A stretch of DNA of 64,000 nucleotides from Halobaculum litoreum (GCF_030127125.1 NZ_CP126156.1:682001-746000); one strand, 5' to 3'; numbered from the stretch's first letter, positions 35,010 to 44,734 are shown. Numbers and translations are program-made. Notes: a model not told the origin generated them from the letters alone.

Positions 35010-35017
35010 GGATAAGT
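35010..35017 (-). promoter_or_regulatory. Putative TATA box of the proteasome beta gene
   Basis: ACTTATCC on the minus strand is 23-30 bases upstream of the ATG at 34987, the correct distance for a leaderless transcript. A further AT-rich stretch (ATATTTTAG) lies just upstream. Confidence 0.5.
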
Positions 35018-35071
35018 ATCAGCTAAAATATCGTTTAGCGGGCGGGCGAACCCGGGCCGGGCGGGCGTCGC

Positions 35072-35745
35072 TCACGGCGGGTCGACCCGGTCGCGCCGGC
35101 CGTCGAGACCGCGAACCGCTCGCCGCGCCGGCGTTCGAGGAGGCGGAGGAGTCGCTCCGCCCAGTCGAGCTTTCGCGCCTTCATCCCGTCCACGTCGGGG
35201 TCGTCGAAGTCCCACCCGGGGAACACGAGGCGGTCGGCGCCGCAGGCATCCGCGAGGAACGCGGCGCGGTCGCCGTCGGTGAAGCCGCCGAAGTTGGCGA
35301 CGGCGTCGACCGGGGCGGCCTGCGTGGTGACGAGCGTGTGGGCGGCGTCGTAGCGGGGGAGCCACTCGTCGACGAGGGGGCCGTTGTCGCCGTGGGCGTG
35401 GGCGACGACGACGGCGCCGCGGTCGGTCCGCCGGCGCCCGGTGTCGGGGTTCTTGTCGAGGTCCGTCACCATCGCGTCCGTCTCGACCCCGCAGTCGGCG
35501 AGGCGGTCGGTCGCGGTGGAGGCGGCGAACACGCGGTCGGCGTCGCGCGCGAGCGCCGCGTCGGCCTCCAGCGACGGGCCCGCCCCGGCGACGGCGACGG
35601 TGTCGCCGGCGCAGTCGAGGCGGTCGAGGTCGAACGCGGTCGCGTAGGCGGCCGCCCGGTCGCGGACGCGCTCGTCGGCGGCGCGCTCGAACCCGAAGTC
35701 GGTGAGGATCGCCTCGTAGATCGGCTCCCAGTCGGTGAACTCCAT
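35072..35745 (-). CDS. mptE: 6-hydroxymethyl-7,8-dihydropterin pyrophosphokinase, archaeal MptE type (end frameshifted)
   Basis: This enzyme transfers pyrophosphate from ATP to hydroxymethyl-dihydropterin, the step before dihydropteroate synthase. The DUF115-type core shows VAVAGAGPSLEAD, AMVTDLDKNPD, VVAHAHGDNGP and a FPGWDFDDPD motif. As printed the frame runs to 35035 with a Ser/Thr/Arg tail. One base inserted near 35105-35110 would give ...ERFAVLDGRRDRVDPP and a stop at 35072, which I take as the natural end (225 codons). It follows folP on the same strand, consistent with one pterin/folate unit. Confidence 0.85.
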
Positions 35746-35874
35746 GGTGGTGACTACCCGGGTTGCGGCGCTCAGTAATACGGGATCGGGCCGGAAACGG
35801 CACCAGAGTACCCCTACCCGCGGTGCCTTCCCGGCTTCCAACCGTGGGTAGCGACGGATCGGGTATAAGTTTTC

Positions 35875-37020
35875 TTACTCCGTCGGACGTTCGACCGACG
35901 CCAAGGCGGCGTCCAAGGCCTCGGTGACGCCGTTCGCGGCGTCTGCGCTCTCGGCGAGCGCTCGCGACGTGCCCACGAGCAGCGCCGTCGACTCGGCCTC
36001 GCCGACGGCGAGGACGGCCGTCGACTCCGCGACGGCGGCCCGCAGCGCGCCCAGTTCCTCCGCGTCGAGGCCGCCGAACTCGTACACCCGCGCGACGGCG
36101 TCCCCGGCCGCGGCCGGGTCGCCGCCGACCCGATCGAGGTGGCGGCGGGCGTCGCCGACGGTCGTCACGTCCAACTCCTCGACGGAGACGTCGTCCGAGC
36201 GACGTGTGCGCTCGCGGGCGAACTCCTTCCCGATGAGCGCGGCGTCGCGCGTCTCGGCCACGTCGTGCGTCCGGACGATGTGGGCGCCGCGCTCGACCGC
36301 CATCGACGTCGCCGCCAGCGAGACGGGCAGCGCCCCCTCGGTGTCGCGGCCGGCGACGCTCCGGAGGAAGTTCTTGCGGTTGATCGACACGAGGATCGGC
36401 CGGCCGTAGCCGCGGAACTCCCGCAGGCGGTGGAACGTCTCGCGGTCGTGGGCGAGCGTCTTCGCCTCCGACCAGCCGCCGAAGGCGGGGTCGACGATGG
36501 TCTTGTCGGTGAAGCCGTTGAGCGACAGCGCCTCGTAGATGTCGTCGACCTCCTCGACGGCGCCGGGGCGTTCGAGGTCCGGCGGCGACGCCATCTTGGC
36601 GACGGCGGCGTCGAACTCCTCGCAGACGCGCGGCATCTCGGGGTCGGCGAAGCCGCAGATGTCGTTCACCATGTCGAACCCGCGAGACAGCGCCGCCTCC
36701 GCGACCTCGTGGTAGCGCGTCTCGATGGAGAAGACGGCGTCGCCGGAGACGCTCTCGACGGTCTCGACGGCGGTGTCGAGGCGCTCCAGCTCCTGCTCGG
36801 CCGTGAGCACGTCGAACTTCTTGTTCGCCGACTCGAGGCCGACGTCGACGATGTCGGCGCCCTCGCCGATCAGTTCCTCGTCGACGTACGCCGCCGCCTC
36901 GCTCGGGTCGTCGTACACGCTCGGGTCGTAGGGGGACTCCCGGGAGACGTTCAACACGCCCATGATCCGGGGCGGGTGGTCGTCCCCGATACCGAGGCCG
37001 GCGGCGTCGACAGTTCGCAT
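35875..37020 (-). CDS. folP: Dihydropteroate synthase-like protein
   Basis: This 381-residue TIM-barrel enzyme joins a pterin pyrophosphate to p-aminobenzoate. Characteristic segments are RIMGVLNVSRESPYDPSVY, EGADIVDVGLESANKK, FDMVNDICGF and GAHIVRTHDVAETRDAAL. The C-terminal ~120 residues extend beyond the barrel (VEELDVTTVGDARRHLDRVGG...). The start MRTVDAAGLGIG is at 37020. It is followed by the mptE kinase that makes its substrate; in addition folA and thyA are 10 kb away. Confidence 0.88.
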   Translation of the reverse strand: MRTVDAAGLGIGDDHPPRIMGVLNVSRESPYDPSVYDDPSEAAAYVDEELIGEGADIVDVGLESANKKFDVLTAEQELERLDTAVETVESVSGDAVFSIETRYHEVAEAALSRGFDMVNDICGFADPEMPRVCEEFDAAVAKMASPPDLERPGAVEEVDDIYEALSLNGFTDKTIVDPAFGGWSEAKTLAHDRETFHRLREFRGYGRPILVSINRKNFLRSVAGRDTEGALPVSLAATSMAVERGAHIVRTHDVAETRDAALIGKEFARERTRRSDDVSVEELDVTTVGDARRHLDRVGGDPAAAGDAVARVYEFGGLDAEELGALRAAVAESTAVLAVGEAESTALLVGTSRALAESADAANGVTEALDAALASVERPTE

Positions 37021-37162
37021 GGACACGTCCTCGGGCGGCACCGGTTTCGGTGTTGTGGTCGCGGCGCCCGCGGGCGATCCGGGCCGGCCGGCCGCGGCGG
37101 TCGCCCGGCCGCCGGACCCGGGAGCGCGCCGCTTATCCCGAACGCGCGGCAAGGGCCGGCAA

Positions 37163-37771
37163 ATGGGTAAGGTGAGCATCGGCCTGCGCGGCTGGCGCTT
37201 CGACGAGGAGGACATCTTCACCGACGCCGGCGGCTGGCGGCCGCTGGAGGAGATCCCGCAGGAGCCCCGCCACCGGCTCGTCCGCCTGCAGGTGGTCATG
37301 AACAAGCCGTGCGACGCCTGCTACCTGATCCACGGCGACGAGGAGATCCAGCGGTGCCGGGTGGCGAGCATCGTGTACGGCGAACCGCTCGACGAGGTGC
37401 TGCTGTGCGACGAGCACGAGGCCGACTTCCTGTTCTGGTTCCGCGAGCGCGGCGGCTCGACCATCGCCGGCGAGGAGACGTTCCGCGACGCGTTCCACGA
37501 GTGGTTCGACGACGGCGGCCGCGCGCCCGACGGCTACGGCGGGATGGACCACGTCGAGGAGGCGCCCGAGGAGCTCCCCGACCTGCGCGACCCCGAGACG
37601 CTGTACGAGGACGACGACCTGCTGGCCGACGAGCGGCCGGACTTCGACGACGCGGCCGCGGCCGACGAGGGCGACGCCGAAGGCGACAACGAAGGCAACG
37701 AGGCGGACGCCGTTGACGACGGCGACCTCGACGTGGACGACCTCGACCTCGACCGGGAGTACCCCTCATGA
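37163..37771 (+). CDS. Conserved haloarchaeal protein with cysteine/histidine cluster
   Basis: I do not recognise the family of this 202-residue protein. The N-terminal half reads VSIGLRGWRFDEEDIFTDAGG and holds a probable metal site (CDACYLIHG, then a Cys in QRC and CDEHEADFLFWF). The C-terminal half is very acidic, low complexity (DDDLL ... DVDDLDLD). Its stop overlaps the trmJ start (ATGA), so it is probably cotranslated and may assist RNA modification; that is inference only. Confidence 0.7.
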   Translation: MGKVSIGLRGWRFDEEDIFTDAGGWRPLEEIPQEPRHRLVRLQVVMNKPCDACYLIHGDEEIQRCRVASIVYGEPLDEVLLCDEHEADFLFWFRERGGSTIAGEETFRDAFHEWFDDGGRAPDGYGGMDHVEEAPEELPDLRDPETLYEDDDLLADERPDFDDAAAADEGDAEGDNEGNEADAVDDGDLDVDDLDLDREYPS

Positions 37772-38577
37772 GCGACGGGGACGCGGGGACCGGAACCGGG
37801 GCGGGCCACGCCGACCGCGAGTTCGTCGTCGTCGTGGTCGAACCGGAGACGCCCGGGAACGTCGGCACCATCGCGCGGGCGATGAAGAACTTCGGCCTGT
37901 CCGACCTGAAGCTCGTCGACCCCCCCGAGATCGACCGCGACAGCGAGGCGTACGGCTTCGCGGGCCACGCCCGCGAGGACGTGCTCCCGAACGCCGACGA
38001 GGTGACCCTCGACGAGGTCGTCGAGACGTACCACACGGTCGGCACCACCGCCATCACCGGCGAGGACGCCCGCCGTCACGTCCGGTTCCCGTTCAAGACG
38101 CCCGCCGAACTGCGCGAGTCGCTGGCGACGGTCGACACCGACACCGCGCTGGTGTTCGGGCGCGAGGGCACCGGGCTGAGCAACGACGAACTGGAGCGGC
38201 TGGACGAGGTCATCTCCATCCCCGCCAACCCGGCGTACCCCGTGATGAACCTCGGGCAGGCGGCGACGGTGACGCTGTACGAACTGCGGTCGCTGTTCCT
38301 CGACGACTACCAGCTCCCGGACGTCGACCACGAGCGAGCCGACGAGCGCGACATCGAGCGGTTCTACGAGCAGTTCTCGGCGTTCCTCGACCGCGCGGAG
38401 TCGCGCGACCACAAACGCGAGCGCAGCGAGCGACTGATCCGCCGGCTCGTCGGGCGCGCCCACCCCACGGCCAAGGAGATGACGACGCTCACCGGCGTGT
38501 TCCGGCGCGCGAGCGACCTCATGGACCACGCCGACCACGCCGACCGCGAACGCCCGGACGACGCGGACGCGCGGTAG
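37768..38577 (+). CDS. trmJ: tRNA (cytidine/uridine-2'-O-)-methyltransferase TrmJ (SpoU family)
   Basis: This SPOUT-fold enzyme methylates the 2'-OH of position 32 of tRNAs. The 269-residue protein shows the family motifs EPETPGNVGTIARAMKNFG, ALVFGREGTGLSNDEL and ISIPANPAYPVMNLGQAATV. A C-terminal helical extension of ~100 residues follows the knot. It shares an ATGA overlap with the upstream acidic protein. Confidence 0.93.
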   Translation: MSDGDAGTGTGAGHADREFVVVVVEPETPGNVGTIARAMKNFGLSDLKLVDPPEIDRDSEAYGFAGHAREDVLPNADEVTLDEVVETYHTVGTTAITGEDARRHVRFPFKTPAELRESLATVDTDTALVFGREGTGLSNDELERLDEVISIPANPAYPVMNLGQAATVTLYELRSLFLDDYQLPDVDHERADERDIERFYEQFSAFLDRAESRDHKRERSERLIRRLVGRAHPTAKEMTTLTGVFRRASDLMDHADHADRERPDDADAR

Positions 38578-38613
38578 CCGGCGTCGCGGCGACGGGTCGC
38601 CCGCGTCGGCGAC

Positions 38614-39099
38614 TCACTCCCGGTCATCGGCCCCGGCGTCGCGCGACTCCACGGGGCCGTCCTCCCGGCGGAGGTACATCACGTTCCCGACCATGTGGAA
38701 CACCTGCTCGTCGTCCTGATTGTACGTCTCCGTCCGCGCCCGTACGAGGCCGCGATCGGGGCGCTCGGGCACCGTCTCGACCACCTCGTTCTCGATGCGG
38801 AGCGTGTCGCCCGGCCGGACGGGGACGCGCCACCGGAGGTCGTCGACCCCCTTGGCGCCGACGGTGGCGGCGTCGGCGAGCGTCCCGTCGACGAGCAGGC
38901 GCATCGTCATCGCCGCGGTGTGCCACCCGGACGCGATCACGCCGCCGTACGGCGACTCGCTCGCGGCGCGCTCGGGGTCGACGTGGAACCACTGCGGGTC
39001 GTAGCGCTCGGCGAACCGGAGCACCTCCTCGCGGGCGACCTCGTACGAGCCGTGCGTCGAGACGTCGCCGACGGCGACGTCCTCGTAGAAGACGGGCAT
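38614..39099 (-). CDS. MaoC/hot-dog fold dehydratase-like protein
   Basis: This 161-residue hot-dog protein has the hydratase-2 segment FAERYDPQWFHVDPERA (catalytic D and H) and SGWHTAAMTMRLL, then VRPGDTLRIENEVVE. Such enzymes hydrate enoyl-CoA or form mesaconyl-type products. It is convergent with trmJ. The substrate is unresolved; a role in acyl-CoA metabolism with the fusion enzyme at 15218 is possible. Confidence 0.85.
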   Translation of the reverse strand: MPVFYEDVAVGDVSTHGSYEVAREEVLRFAERYDPQWFHVDPERAASESPYGGVIASGWHTAAMTMRLLVDGTLADAATVGAKGVDDLRWRVPVRPGDTLRIENEVVETVPERPDRGLVRARTETYNQDDEQVFHMVGNVMYLRREDGPVESRDAGADDRE

Positions 39100-39492
39100 A
39101 CCCCGACGCTTCGCCGGCGAGCACATGAAACCCGGTGTGGGTCGGCGCGCGACGCCGTCGGTAGGAGCCGGTTACCCCGGTCGTGGCGGCTCGTTGACCC
39201 GTGAATTCACCTGAACGGTCGACGTATATATGTCCGTCAGTCGCTATCGGTCGAACGCCCCTACCCGGGTGTGCCGACGCGCGCTCGTCGTGTGAACGCG
39301 CGCCCTACGCGGTCGTGGCGCGGGGGAGTCGACGCTGGGGGATCGGGTCGACGTGAACCCTCCGCCCCGCGGCCGCCTTCTGAACCGACCGTCGTCGCGA
39401 GCGGCGGCCACGCGGCGCCGCCGGTCCGCCGCGGCGGCCCTCGTGGGTCGGATCCGGACCCGTTTTGGGGGCGCACGCTGAACCTCGGCGTA
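39100..39492. other. Long intergenic region between the MaoC gene and gltX
   Basis: There is no convincing gene in 393 bases. A TATATAT stretch at 39225-39231 (GACGTATATATGTC) is the most AT-rich point. It could be a promoter for a leader or a non-coding RNA preceding gltX. A 21-codon open frame starts there (39230-39295) but lacks coding character. No tRNA or hairpin terminator was recognised. Confidence 0.5.
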
Positions 39493-41274
39493 ATGAACGA
39501 CGACCTCAGGGAGCGCGTGCGCGCCGAGGCGGAGAAGCACGCGCTCTACAACGCCCTCAAGCACGGCTCGGACCCCGACGTGGGCGCGATCATGGGCCCG
39601 CTGATGGGCGAGAACCCCGACTTCCGGCAGCACGGCGACGAGATCCCCGGCGCGGTCGCGCCGGTCGTCGCGGACGTGAGCGGGATGGACGACGCCGCCC
39701 GCCGCGACCGCCTGCTCGAACTGGACCCCGACCTCGTCGCGGAGCTGGAGGCCGAAGACGAGGGCGACGACCAGGTGCTCCCGGACCTCCCGAACGCCGA
39801 CGAGTACGACGAGATCCGGATGCGGCTGGCGCCGAACCCCAACGGCCCGTGGCACCTCGGCTCCGCCCGCATGCCCGCCGTCATCGGGACGTACAAGGAG
39901 ATCTACGACGGGTGGATGCTCTGCCGGTTCGACGACACCGACCCCGAGACGAAGCGGCCGGACCTGGACGCGTACGACGCCATCATCGAGTCGATCGAGT
40001 ACCTCGGCTTCGAACCGGACGAGGTGCTGAAGGCGAGCGACCGCGTCGAGACGTACTACGACCACGCCCGCGACCTCATCGACGCCGGCGGCGCGTACAC
40101 CTGCTCGTGTCCCGCCGAACACTTCCGGAGCCTGAAAGCCGACGCGGAGCCGTGTGAACACCGCGACAAGGCCGTCGACACCGTCCGCGAGGAGTTCGAG
40201 GCGATGGTCGACGGCGAGTACGGCGACGGCGAGATGGTGCTGCGCGTGAAGACCGATATCGAGCACAAGAACCCCGCGCTGCGGGACTTCGTCGCCTTCC
40301 GGATGGTCGACACGCCCCACCCCCGGCCCGAGGCCGCGGCGTACCGCGCGTGGCCGATGCTCGACTTCCAGTCGGGCATCGACGACCACCTCACGGGCGT
40401 CACCCACATCGTCCGCGGCATCGACCTGCAGGACTCCGCCAAGCGCCAGCGGTTCGTGTACGACTACTTCGGCTGGGAGTACCCCGAGGTCGTCCACTGG
40501 GGCCACGTCCAGATCGACGCGTACGACGTGCCGATGTCCACCTCGACGATCAAAGAGCGGGTCGACGCCGGCGAGTTGACCGGCTGGGACGACCCGCGCG
40601 CGCCGACGCTGGCGTCGGTGCAGCGGCGCGGCATCCGCGGCGAGGCCATCGTCGACGCGATGGTCGATCTGGGCGTGTCGACGAGCAACGTCGACCTCGC
40701 GATGTCGAGCATCTACGCGAACAACCGCGACCTCGTCGACGACGACACCGACCGCCGGTTCCTCGTGCGCGACGCCGCCGAGTCCGACGCCGCCGGCCGG
40801 GACCGGCTTCCCGCCGGCCCCGCCGAGTCGTTCGCGCTCGCGGGCGACGTGCCCGCCGTCGGCCACCCGCCGCTGCACCCGAACGACGAGGAACGGGGCG
40901 AGCGCGACGTGCCCGCCGGCGATGGCGTGCTGCTGGAGGCCGACGACGTGCCCGCCGACGGCGAGCGCGTCTGGCTGAAGGGGTTCGGCTGCTTCCGGCG
41001 CGACGGCGACGCGCTCGCGTGGGTCGGCACCGACATCGCCCTCGTCCGCGAGGAGAACGTCCCCGTCGTCCACTGGGTCGGCGCGGGCGACGACGAGCAC
41101 GTCCGCGTCCGCCTCCGCACCATGGACGGCGACGTGGTCGGCTACGCCGAACCCGGCTACGCCGACTACGAGGCCGACGACCTCGTGCAGTTCGAGCGCG
41201 TCGGCTTCGCCCGCTTCGACGCCGCGCCCGCCGACGGCGACGACGAGTTCGTCGCGTTCTACGCGCACCCGTAG
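39493..41274 (+). CDS. gltX: Glutamyl-tRNA synthetase (archaeal type)
   Basis: This class I synthetase charges tRNA-Glu and, in organisms lacking GlnRS, tRNA-Gln for later amidation. The 593-residue protein has the HIGH-type motif in APNPNGPWHLGSAR (~113-126), the KMSKS-like MSTSTIKERVD and a C-terminal beta-barrel anticodon-binding domain from ~430. The archaeal N-terminal extension (~110 residues) is present. ATG 39493 is preferred over the upstream frame, which would be Pro/Arg-rich. Confidence 0.95.
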   Translation: MNDDLRERVRAEAEKHALYNALKHGSDPDVGAIMGPLMGENPDFRQHGDEIPGAVAPVVADVSGMDDAARRDRLLELDPDLVAELEAEDEGDDQVLPDLPNADEYDEIRMRLAPNPNGPWHLGSARMPAVIGTYKEIYDGWMLCRFDDTDPETKRPDLDAYDAIIESIEYLGFEPDEVLKASDRVETYYDHARDLIDAGGAYTCSCPAEHFRSLKADAEPCEHRDKAVDTVREEFEAMVDGEYGDGEMVLRVKTDIEHKNPALRDFVAFRMVDTPHPRPEAAAYRAWPMLDFQSGIDDHLTGVTHIVRGIDLQDSAKRQRFVYDYFGWEYPEVVHWGHVQIDAYDVPMSTSTIKERVDAGELTGWDDPRAPTLASVQRRGIRGEAIVDAMVDLGVSTSNVDLAMSSIYANNRDLVDDDTDRRFLVRDAAESDAAGRDRLPAGPAESFALAGDVPAVGHPPLHPNDEERGERDVPAGDGVLLEADDVPADGERVWLKGFGCFRRDGDALAWVGTDIALVREENVPVVHWVGAGDDEHVRVRLRTMDGDVVGYAEPGYADYEADDLVQFERVGFARFDAAPADGDDEFVAFYAHP

Positions 41275-41361
41275 TCCCCGGGGGTGCGTCCGCGGCGCCG
41301 GTTCCCAGCCGCGGCTACCGCCAGCGGTAGCTACTTGCCACGGGGTACGTGATCGATCGTC

Positions 41362-42831
41362 ATGATCGACGACATCGCCGACGGCGAGACGGCACACAAC
41401 TACGTCGGCGGCGCGTGGCGCGAGGCGACCGGCGACGGGGCCGGCGAGGTGGTGAACCCCGCGACGGGCGAGCGGATCGGCTCGGTCGGCTTTTCGTCGG
41501 CCGCCGACGAGGACGAGGCGGTCGCGCTCGCCAACGAAGCGTTCGAGTCGTGGTCGACGACCGCCGTCGAGGAGCGCATCCAGCCGCTGTTCCGCCTGAA
41601 GGCGCTGTTGGAGGAGCACCAGGAGTCGCTCGCGGAGGTGCTCGTCACCGAACACGGGAAGACGAAGGCGGAGGCGATGGGCGAGATCCGCCGGGGGATC
41701 GAGAACGTCGAGGTCGCCTGCGGCATCCCGACGATGATGCAGGCGGGACACCTCCCGCACGCCGCGCCGGACATCGACGAGACGGCGGTGCGCCAGCCGC
41801 TCGGGACGGTCGTCGCGGTGACGCCGTTCAACTTCCCCGCGATGATCCCGCTGTGGTTCCTCCCGTACGCCGTCGCGACGGGCAACACGTTCGTGTTGAA
41901 GCCCAGCGAACGCGACCCGTTCACCGCCGACCGGATCGCCCGCCTCGTCGACGCGGCGGGGTTCCCCGACGGCGTCGTCAACGTCGTCCACGGCGGCCCC
42001 GACACGGTGAACCGACTGATCACCCACGACGGGATCGAGGCGGTGTCGTTCGTCGGGTCGACGCCCATCGCGAAGCACGTGTACGAGACCGCCGCGGGCG
42101 CGGGCAAGCGCGTGCAGGCGCAGGGCGGCGCGAAGAACCACGTCGTCGTCTCGGCGAACGCGGACCTGGAGTTCGCGGCCGAGCAGACGTGTTCGTCGGC
42201 GTTCGCCAACGCCGGCCAGCGCTGTCTCGCCAACCCGGTCGCCGTCGTCGAGGACGCGGTGTACGACGAGTTCGCGGAGCTTCTGGTGGCGGAGGCGGCG
42301 GCGATGGAGGTCGGCCCCGGACTCGACGAGGGAACCGACATGGGCCCGCTCGTCTCGGGGCCGCACCGGGACTCGGTGCTGGAGTACGTCGAGGCGGGCG
42401 TCGAGGAGGGCGCCGAGGTGCTGCTCGACGGGCGCGAGCGCGACGTACCGAGCGAGGGGTACCACCTCGGGCCGACCGTGTTCGGCGACGTCGACCCGGA
42501 CGCGACGGTGGCGCGCGAGGAGATCTTCGGGCCGGTGCTCGCGCTGATCCGGGCGGAGGACTTCGACGACGCCGTGTCGCTGGTGAACCGGTCGCAGTTC
42601 GGCAACGCCGCGTCGCTGTTCACCCGCGACGGCGGCGAGGCGCGGCAGTTCCGGCTGGAGGTCGACGCGGGCAACGTCGGCGTCAACGTCGGCACCGCCG
42701 CGGCGATGGCGTTCTTCCACTTCGGCGGCGACAAGGAGTCGTTCTTCGGCGACCTGCACGCGCAGGGCGACGACGCCGTTCGGTTCTACACCGACGAGAC
42801 GGTGTACATCGAGCGGTGGCCCGACGAGTGA
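41362..42831 (+). CDS. mmsA: Aldehyde dehydrogenase, MmsA-like (methylmalonate-semialdehyde type)
   Basis: This NAD-dependent dehydrogenase of 489 residues has the catalytic Cys in FANAGQRCLANPV. The residue set TPFNFPAMIPLWFLPYA and QAQGGAKNHVVVSANAD, where other ALDHs have a Glu-Leu-Gly-Gly general-base motif, points to the CoA-acylating MMSDH subgroup. It would convert methylmalonate semialdehyde to propionyl-CoA in valine/pyrimidine breakdown. It has no neighbours from that pathway. An ATG precedes the IDDIADG start; a nearby earlier frame is a shadow. Confidence 0.87.
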   Translation: MIDDIADGETAHNYVGGAWREATGDGAGEVVNPATGERIGSVGFSSAADEDEAVALANEAFESWSTTAVEERIQPLFRLKALLEEHQESLAEVLVTEHGKTKAEAMGEIRRGIENVEVACGIPTMMQAGHLPHAAPDIDETAVRQPLGTVVAVTPFNFPAMIPLWFLPYAVATGNTFVLKPSERDPFTADRIARLVDAAGFPDGVVNVVHGGPDTVNRLITHDGIEAVSFVGSTPIAKHVYETAAGAGKRVQAQGGAKNHVVVSANADLEFAAEQTCSSAFANAGQRCLANPVAVVEDAVYDEFAELLVAEAAAMEVGPGLDEGTDMGPLVSGPHRDSVLEYVEAGVEEGAEVLLDGRERDVPSEGYHLGPTVFGDVDPDATVAREEIFGPVLALIRAEDFDDAVSLVNRSQFGNAASLFTRDGGEARQFRLEVDAGNVGVNVGTAAAMAFFHFGGDKESFFGDLHAQGDDAVRFYTDETVYIERWPDE

Positions 42832-42919
42832 TCGGGCGGACGTGTCGGGGGCGACACCGGCCGACGTGACGGCTGAGCGGGGGAATGCTTTACAACCACG
42901 CCTCGCCGTGATACGGTAG

Positions 42920-44452
42920 ATGGATCGCGACGGGGAGCCGACGGCAGGGGCGCAGGGAACGGACAGCGCCGCCCCGGACGCGCTGGACGCGGTGCTCCTC
43001 GACCGGCTGACGGACGGGTTCTACGCCCTCGACGACGAGTGGCGCTTCGTCTACCTCAACGACCGTGCCCGGGAGCTGTTCGCACAGACGGCCGACCTCG
43101 ACCCGTCGGAGTCGTTCGTCGGCGACGAGATCTGGGAGCGGTTCCCCGACATCGTCGGCACGCCGTTCCACGCCCGGCTCACCGAGGCCATGGAGACGGG
43201 CGAGCCCGCCGACGTCGAGGCGTACTACGAGCCCAGCGACACGTGGTACCGGGTCCGCGCGTACCCCGACGACACCGGGCTGTCGGCTGTCGTCCGCGAC
43301 GTGACCGAGCAGTACCGGCAGGAGGAGACGCTCCGCGCCCGGGAGGAGTCGCTCAGACGGATCACGGAGGCGGTCGCCGACGCCGACTCGTCGTTCGAGG
43401 AGCGGGTGGACGAACTGCTGTCCGTGGGACAGGACGTGTTGGGGACGGCGTACGGCACCCTCTCGCGGATCCGCGACGACACGTACGTCTTCGAGGTGGT
43501 GCGGGCGCCCGACGACCTGTTCGAGGCGGGCGACACGGTCGACCTCGGCGAGACCAACTGCGAGCGGGTGGTGCTCTCCGAGGAGTCGCTGTCGCTCCGC
43601 GACGTCGGGACCGACGAGGAGTTGGCCGCCAAGGCGGCCTTCTCGGAGCTGGGCATCTCCTGTTACGTCGGCGCGCCGGTGGTCGTCGACGGCGAGGTGT
43701 ACGGGACGTTCTGCTTCTACGACCGCGAGCCGCGGACCGAGCCGTTCGCCGACTGGCAGGTGACGCTGGTCGACCTGATGGCGGAGTGGGTGTCGTCGGC
43801 GCTGGAGCGGCAGGTCGTCGAGGAGGACCTCCGCAGACAGAACGACCGGCTGGAGGAGTTCGCCGCCATCGTGAGCCACGACCTCCGGAACCCGCTGGCG
43901 GTCGCGAAGGGGCAAACGGAGCTGGCCGCCGAGGAGTGCGACAGCGAACACCTCGACAAGGCCCGCCGGGCCCACGACCGGATGGACCGGATCGTCTCGG
44001 ACGTGTTGACGATGGCACGGGGCGGCCGCGTCGTGGAGGACCCGGACGAGATCGACCTCGGGCGGGTCGCCCGCGACGCGTGGGAGACGGTCGACACCCG
44101 GGCGGCGACGCTCGACGCCGCGGCCGCCCCGCGGATCGTCGCCGACGAGAGCCGGCTCGTCCAACTGCTGGAGAACCTGTTCCGCAACGCCGTCGAACAC
44201 GGGGGCGACGACGTCGCCGTGCGGGTCGAGGCGACGCCCCGCGGGTTCGCCGTCGCCGACGACGGACCGGGGATCCCGGCGGCGGACCGCGACTCCGTGT
44301 TCGACCACGGCTACACCAGCCGGGAGGAGGGGACCGGGTTCGGGCTCAGCATCGTCCGCGAGATCGCGGGCGCCCACGGCTGGACGGTGTCGGTCGAGGA
44401 GTCGGCCGGCGGCGGGGCACGCTTCGTGTTCGACGACGTGGCGGCCGCGTGA
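42920..44452 (+). CDS. Soluble PAS-GAF sensor histidine kinase
   Basis: The 510-residue protein has no membrane span. A PAS domain (FYALDDEWRFVYLNDRARELF, ~20-135), a GAF domain (~150-295, SVGQDVLGTAYGTLSRIRDDTYVFE), the H-box FAAIVSHDLRNPLA (~310-330) and an HATPase domain (ENLFRNAVEHG; DDGPGIPAADRDSVF; GTGFGLSIVREIAGAHG) follow in order. No receiver domain or response regulator is adjacent, so its partner is elsewhere. It probably senses a cytoplasmic redox or ligand signal. Confidence 0.9.
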   Translation: MDRDGEPTAGAQGTDSAAPDALDAVLLDRLTDGFYALDDEWRFVYLNDRARELFAQTADLDPSESFVGDEIWERFPDIVGTPFHARLTEAMETGEPADVEAYYEPSDTWYRVRAYPDDTGLSAVVRDVTEQYRQEETLRAREESLRRITEAVADADSSFEERVDELLSVGQDVLGTAYGTLSRIRDDTYVFEVVRAPDDLFEAGDTVDLGETNCERVVLSEESLSLRDVGTDEELAAKAAFSELGISCYVGAPVVVDGEVYGTFCFYDREPRTEPFADWQVTLVDLMAEWVSSALERQVVEEDLRRQNDRLEEFAAIVSHDLRNPLAVAKGQTELAAEECDSEHLDKARRAHDRMDRIVSDVLTMARGGRVVEDPDEIDLGRVARDAWETVDTRAATLDAAAAPRIVADESRLVQLLENLFRNAVEHGGDDVAVRVEATPRGFAVADDGPGIPAADRDSVFDHGYTSREEGTGFGLSIVREIAGAHGWTVSVEESAGGGARFVFDDVAAA

Positions 44453-44546
44453 CGGACGGCGCCGGTCGCCGACCACGCCGGAGTCGGCGTGCCCCGCGTT
44501 GACACGGCCGTGACGGGCTCACACGGCCACCGACCCTTTCGTGACG

Positions 44547-44553
44547 TTTAAGT
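44547..44553 (+). promoter_or_regulatory. TATA box of the tRNA-Ser/ribosomal protein operon
   Basis: TTTAAGT in the sequence GACGTTTAAGTAGAG lies about 100 bases upstream of tRNA-Ser, implying a leader of ~70 bases and co-transcription of the tRNA with rps13 and following genes. Confidence 0.5.
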
Positions 44554-44650
44554 AGAGCCTCCGAGTTACACCGAACGCAGACACTGTAGGGGCACCGGGT
44601 CCCGAGTCCGGAGCCGAGATGGCTCGCGCGGCGACGATACAGCACACGGT

Positions 44651-44734
44651 GTTGCGGTAGCCAAGCCTGGCCCAAGGCGCTGGGTTGCTAACTCAGTGGC
44701 GCAAGCCTCCGGGGTTCGAATCCCCGCCGCAACG
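44651..44734 (+). tRNA. tRNA-Ser (anticodon GCT)
   Basis: The acceptor GTTGCGG pairs with CCGCAAC. The anticodon stem CTGGG/CTCAG encloses TTGCTAA, giving anticodon GCT. A long variable arm (TGGCGCAAGCCTCC) marks a class II tRNA, and the T-loop TTCGAAT is canonical. It ends 19 bases before rps13. Confidence 0.96.

Noticed and set aside
39230..39295. A 21-codon open frame in the gltX upstream region
   Set aside because: Basic and short, starts inside the TATA-like motif, no ribosome binding site or coding bias.
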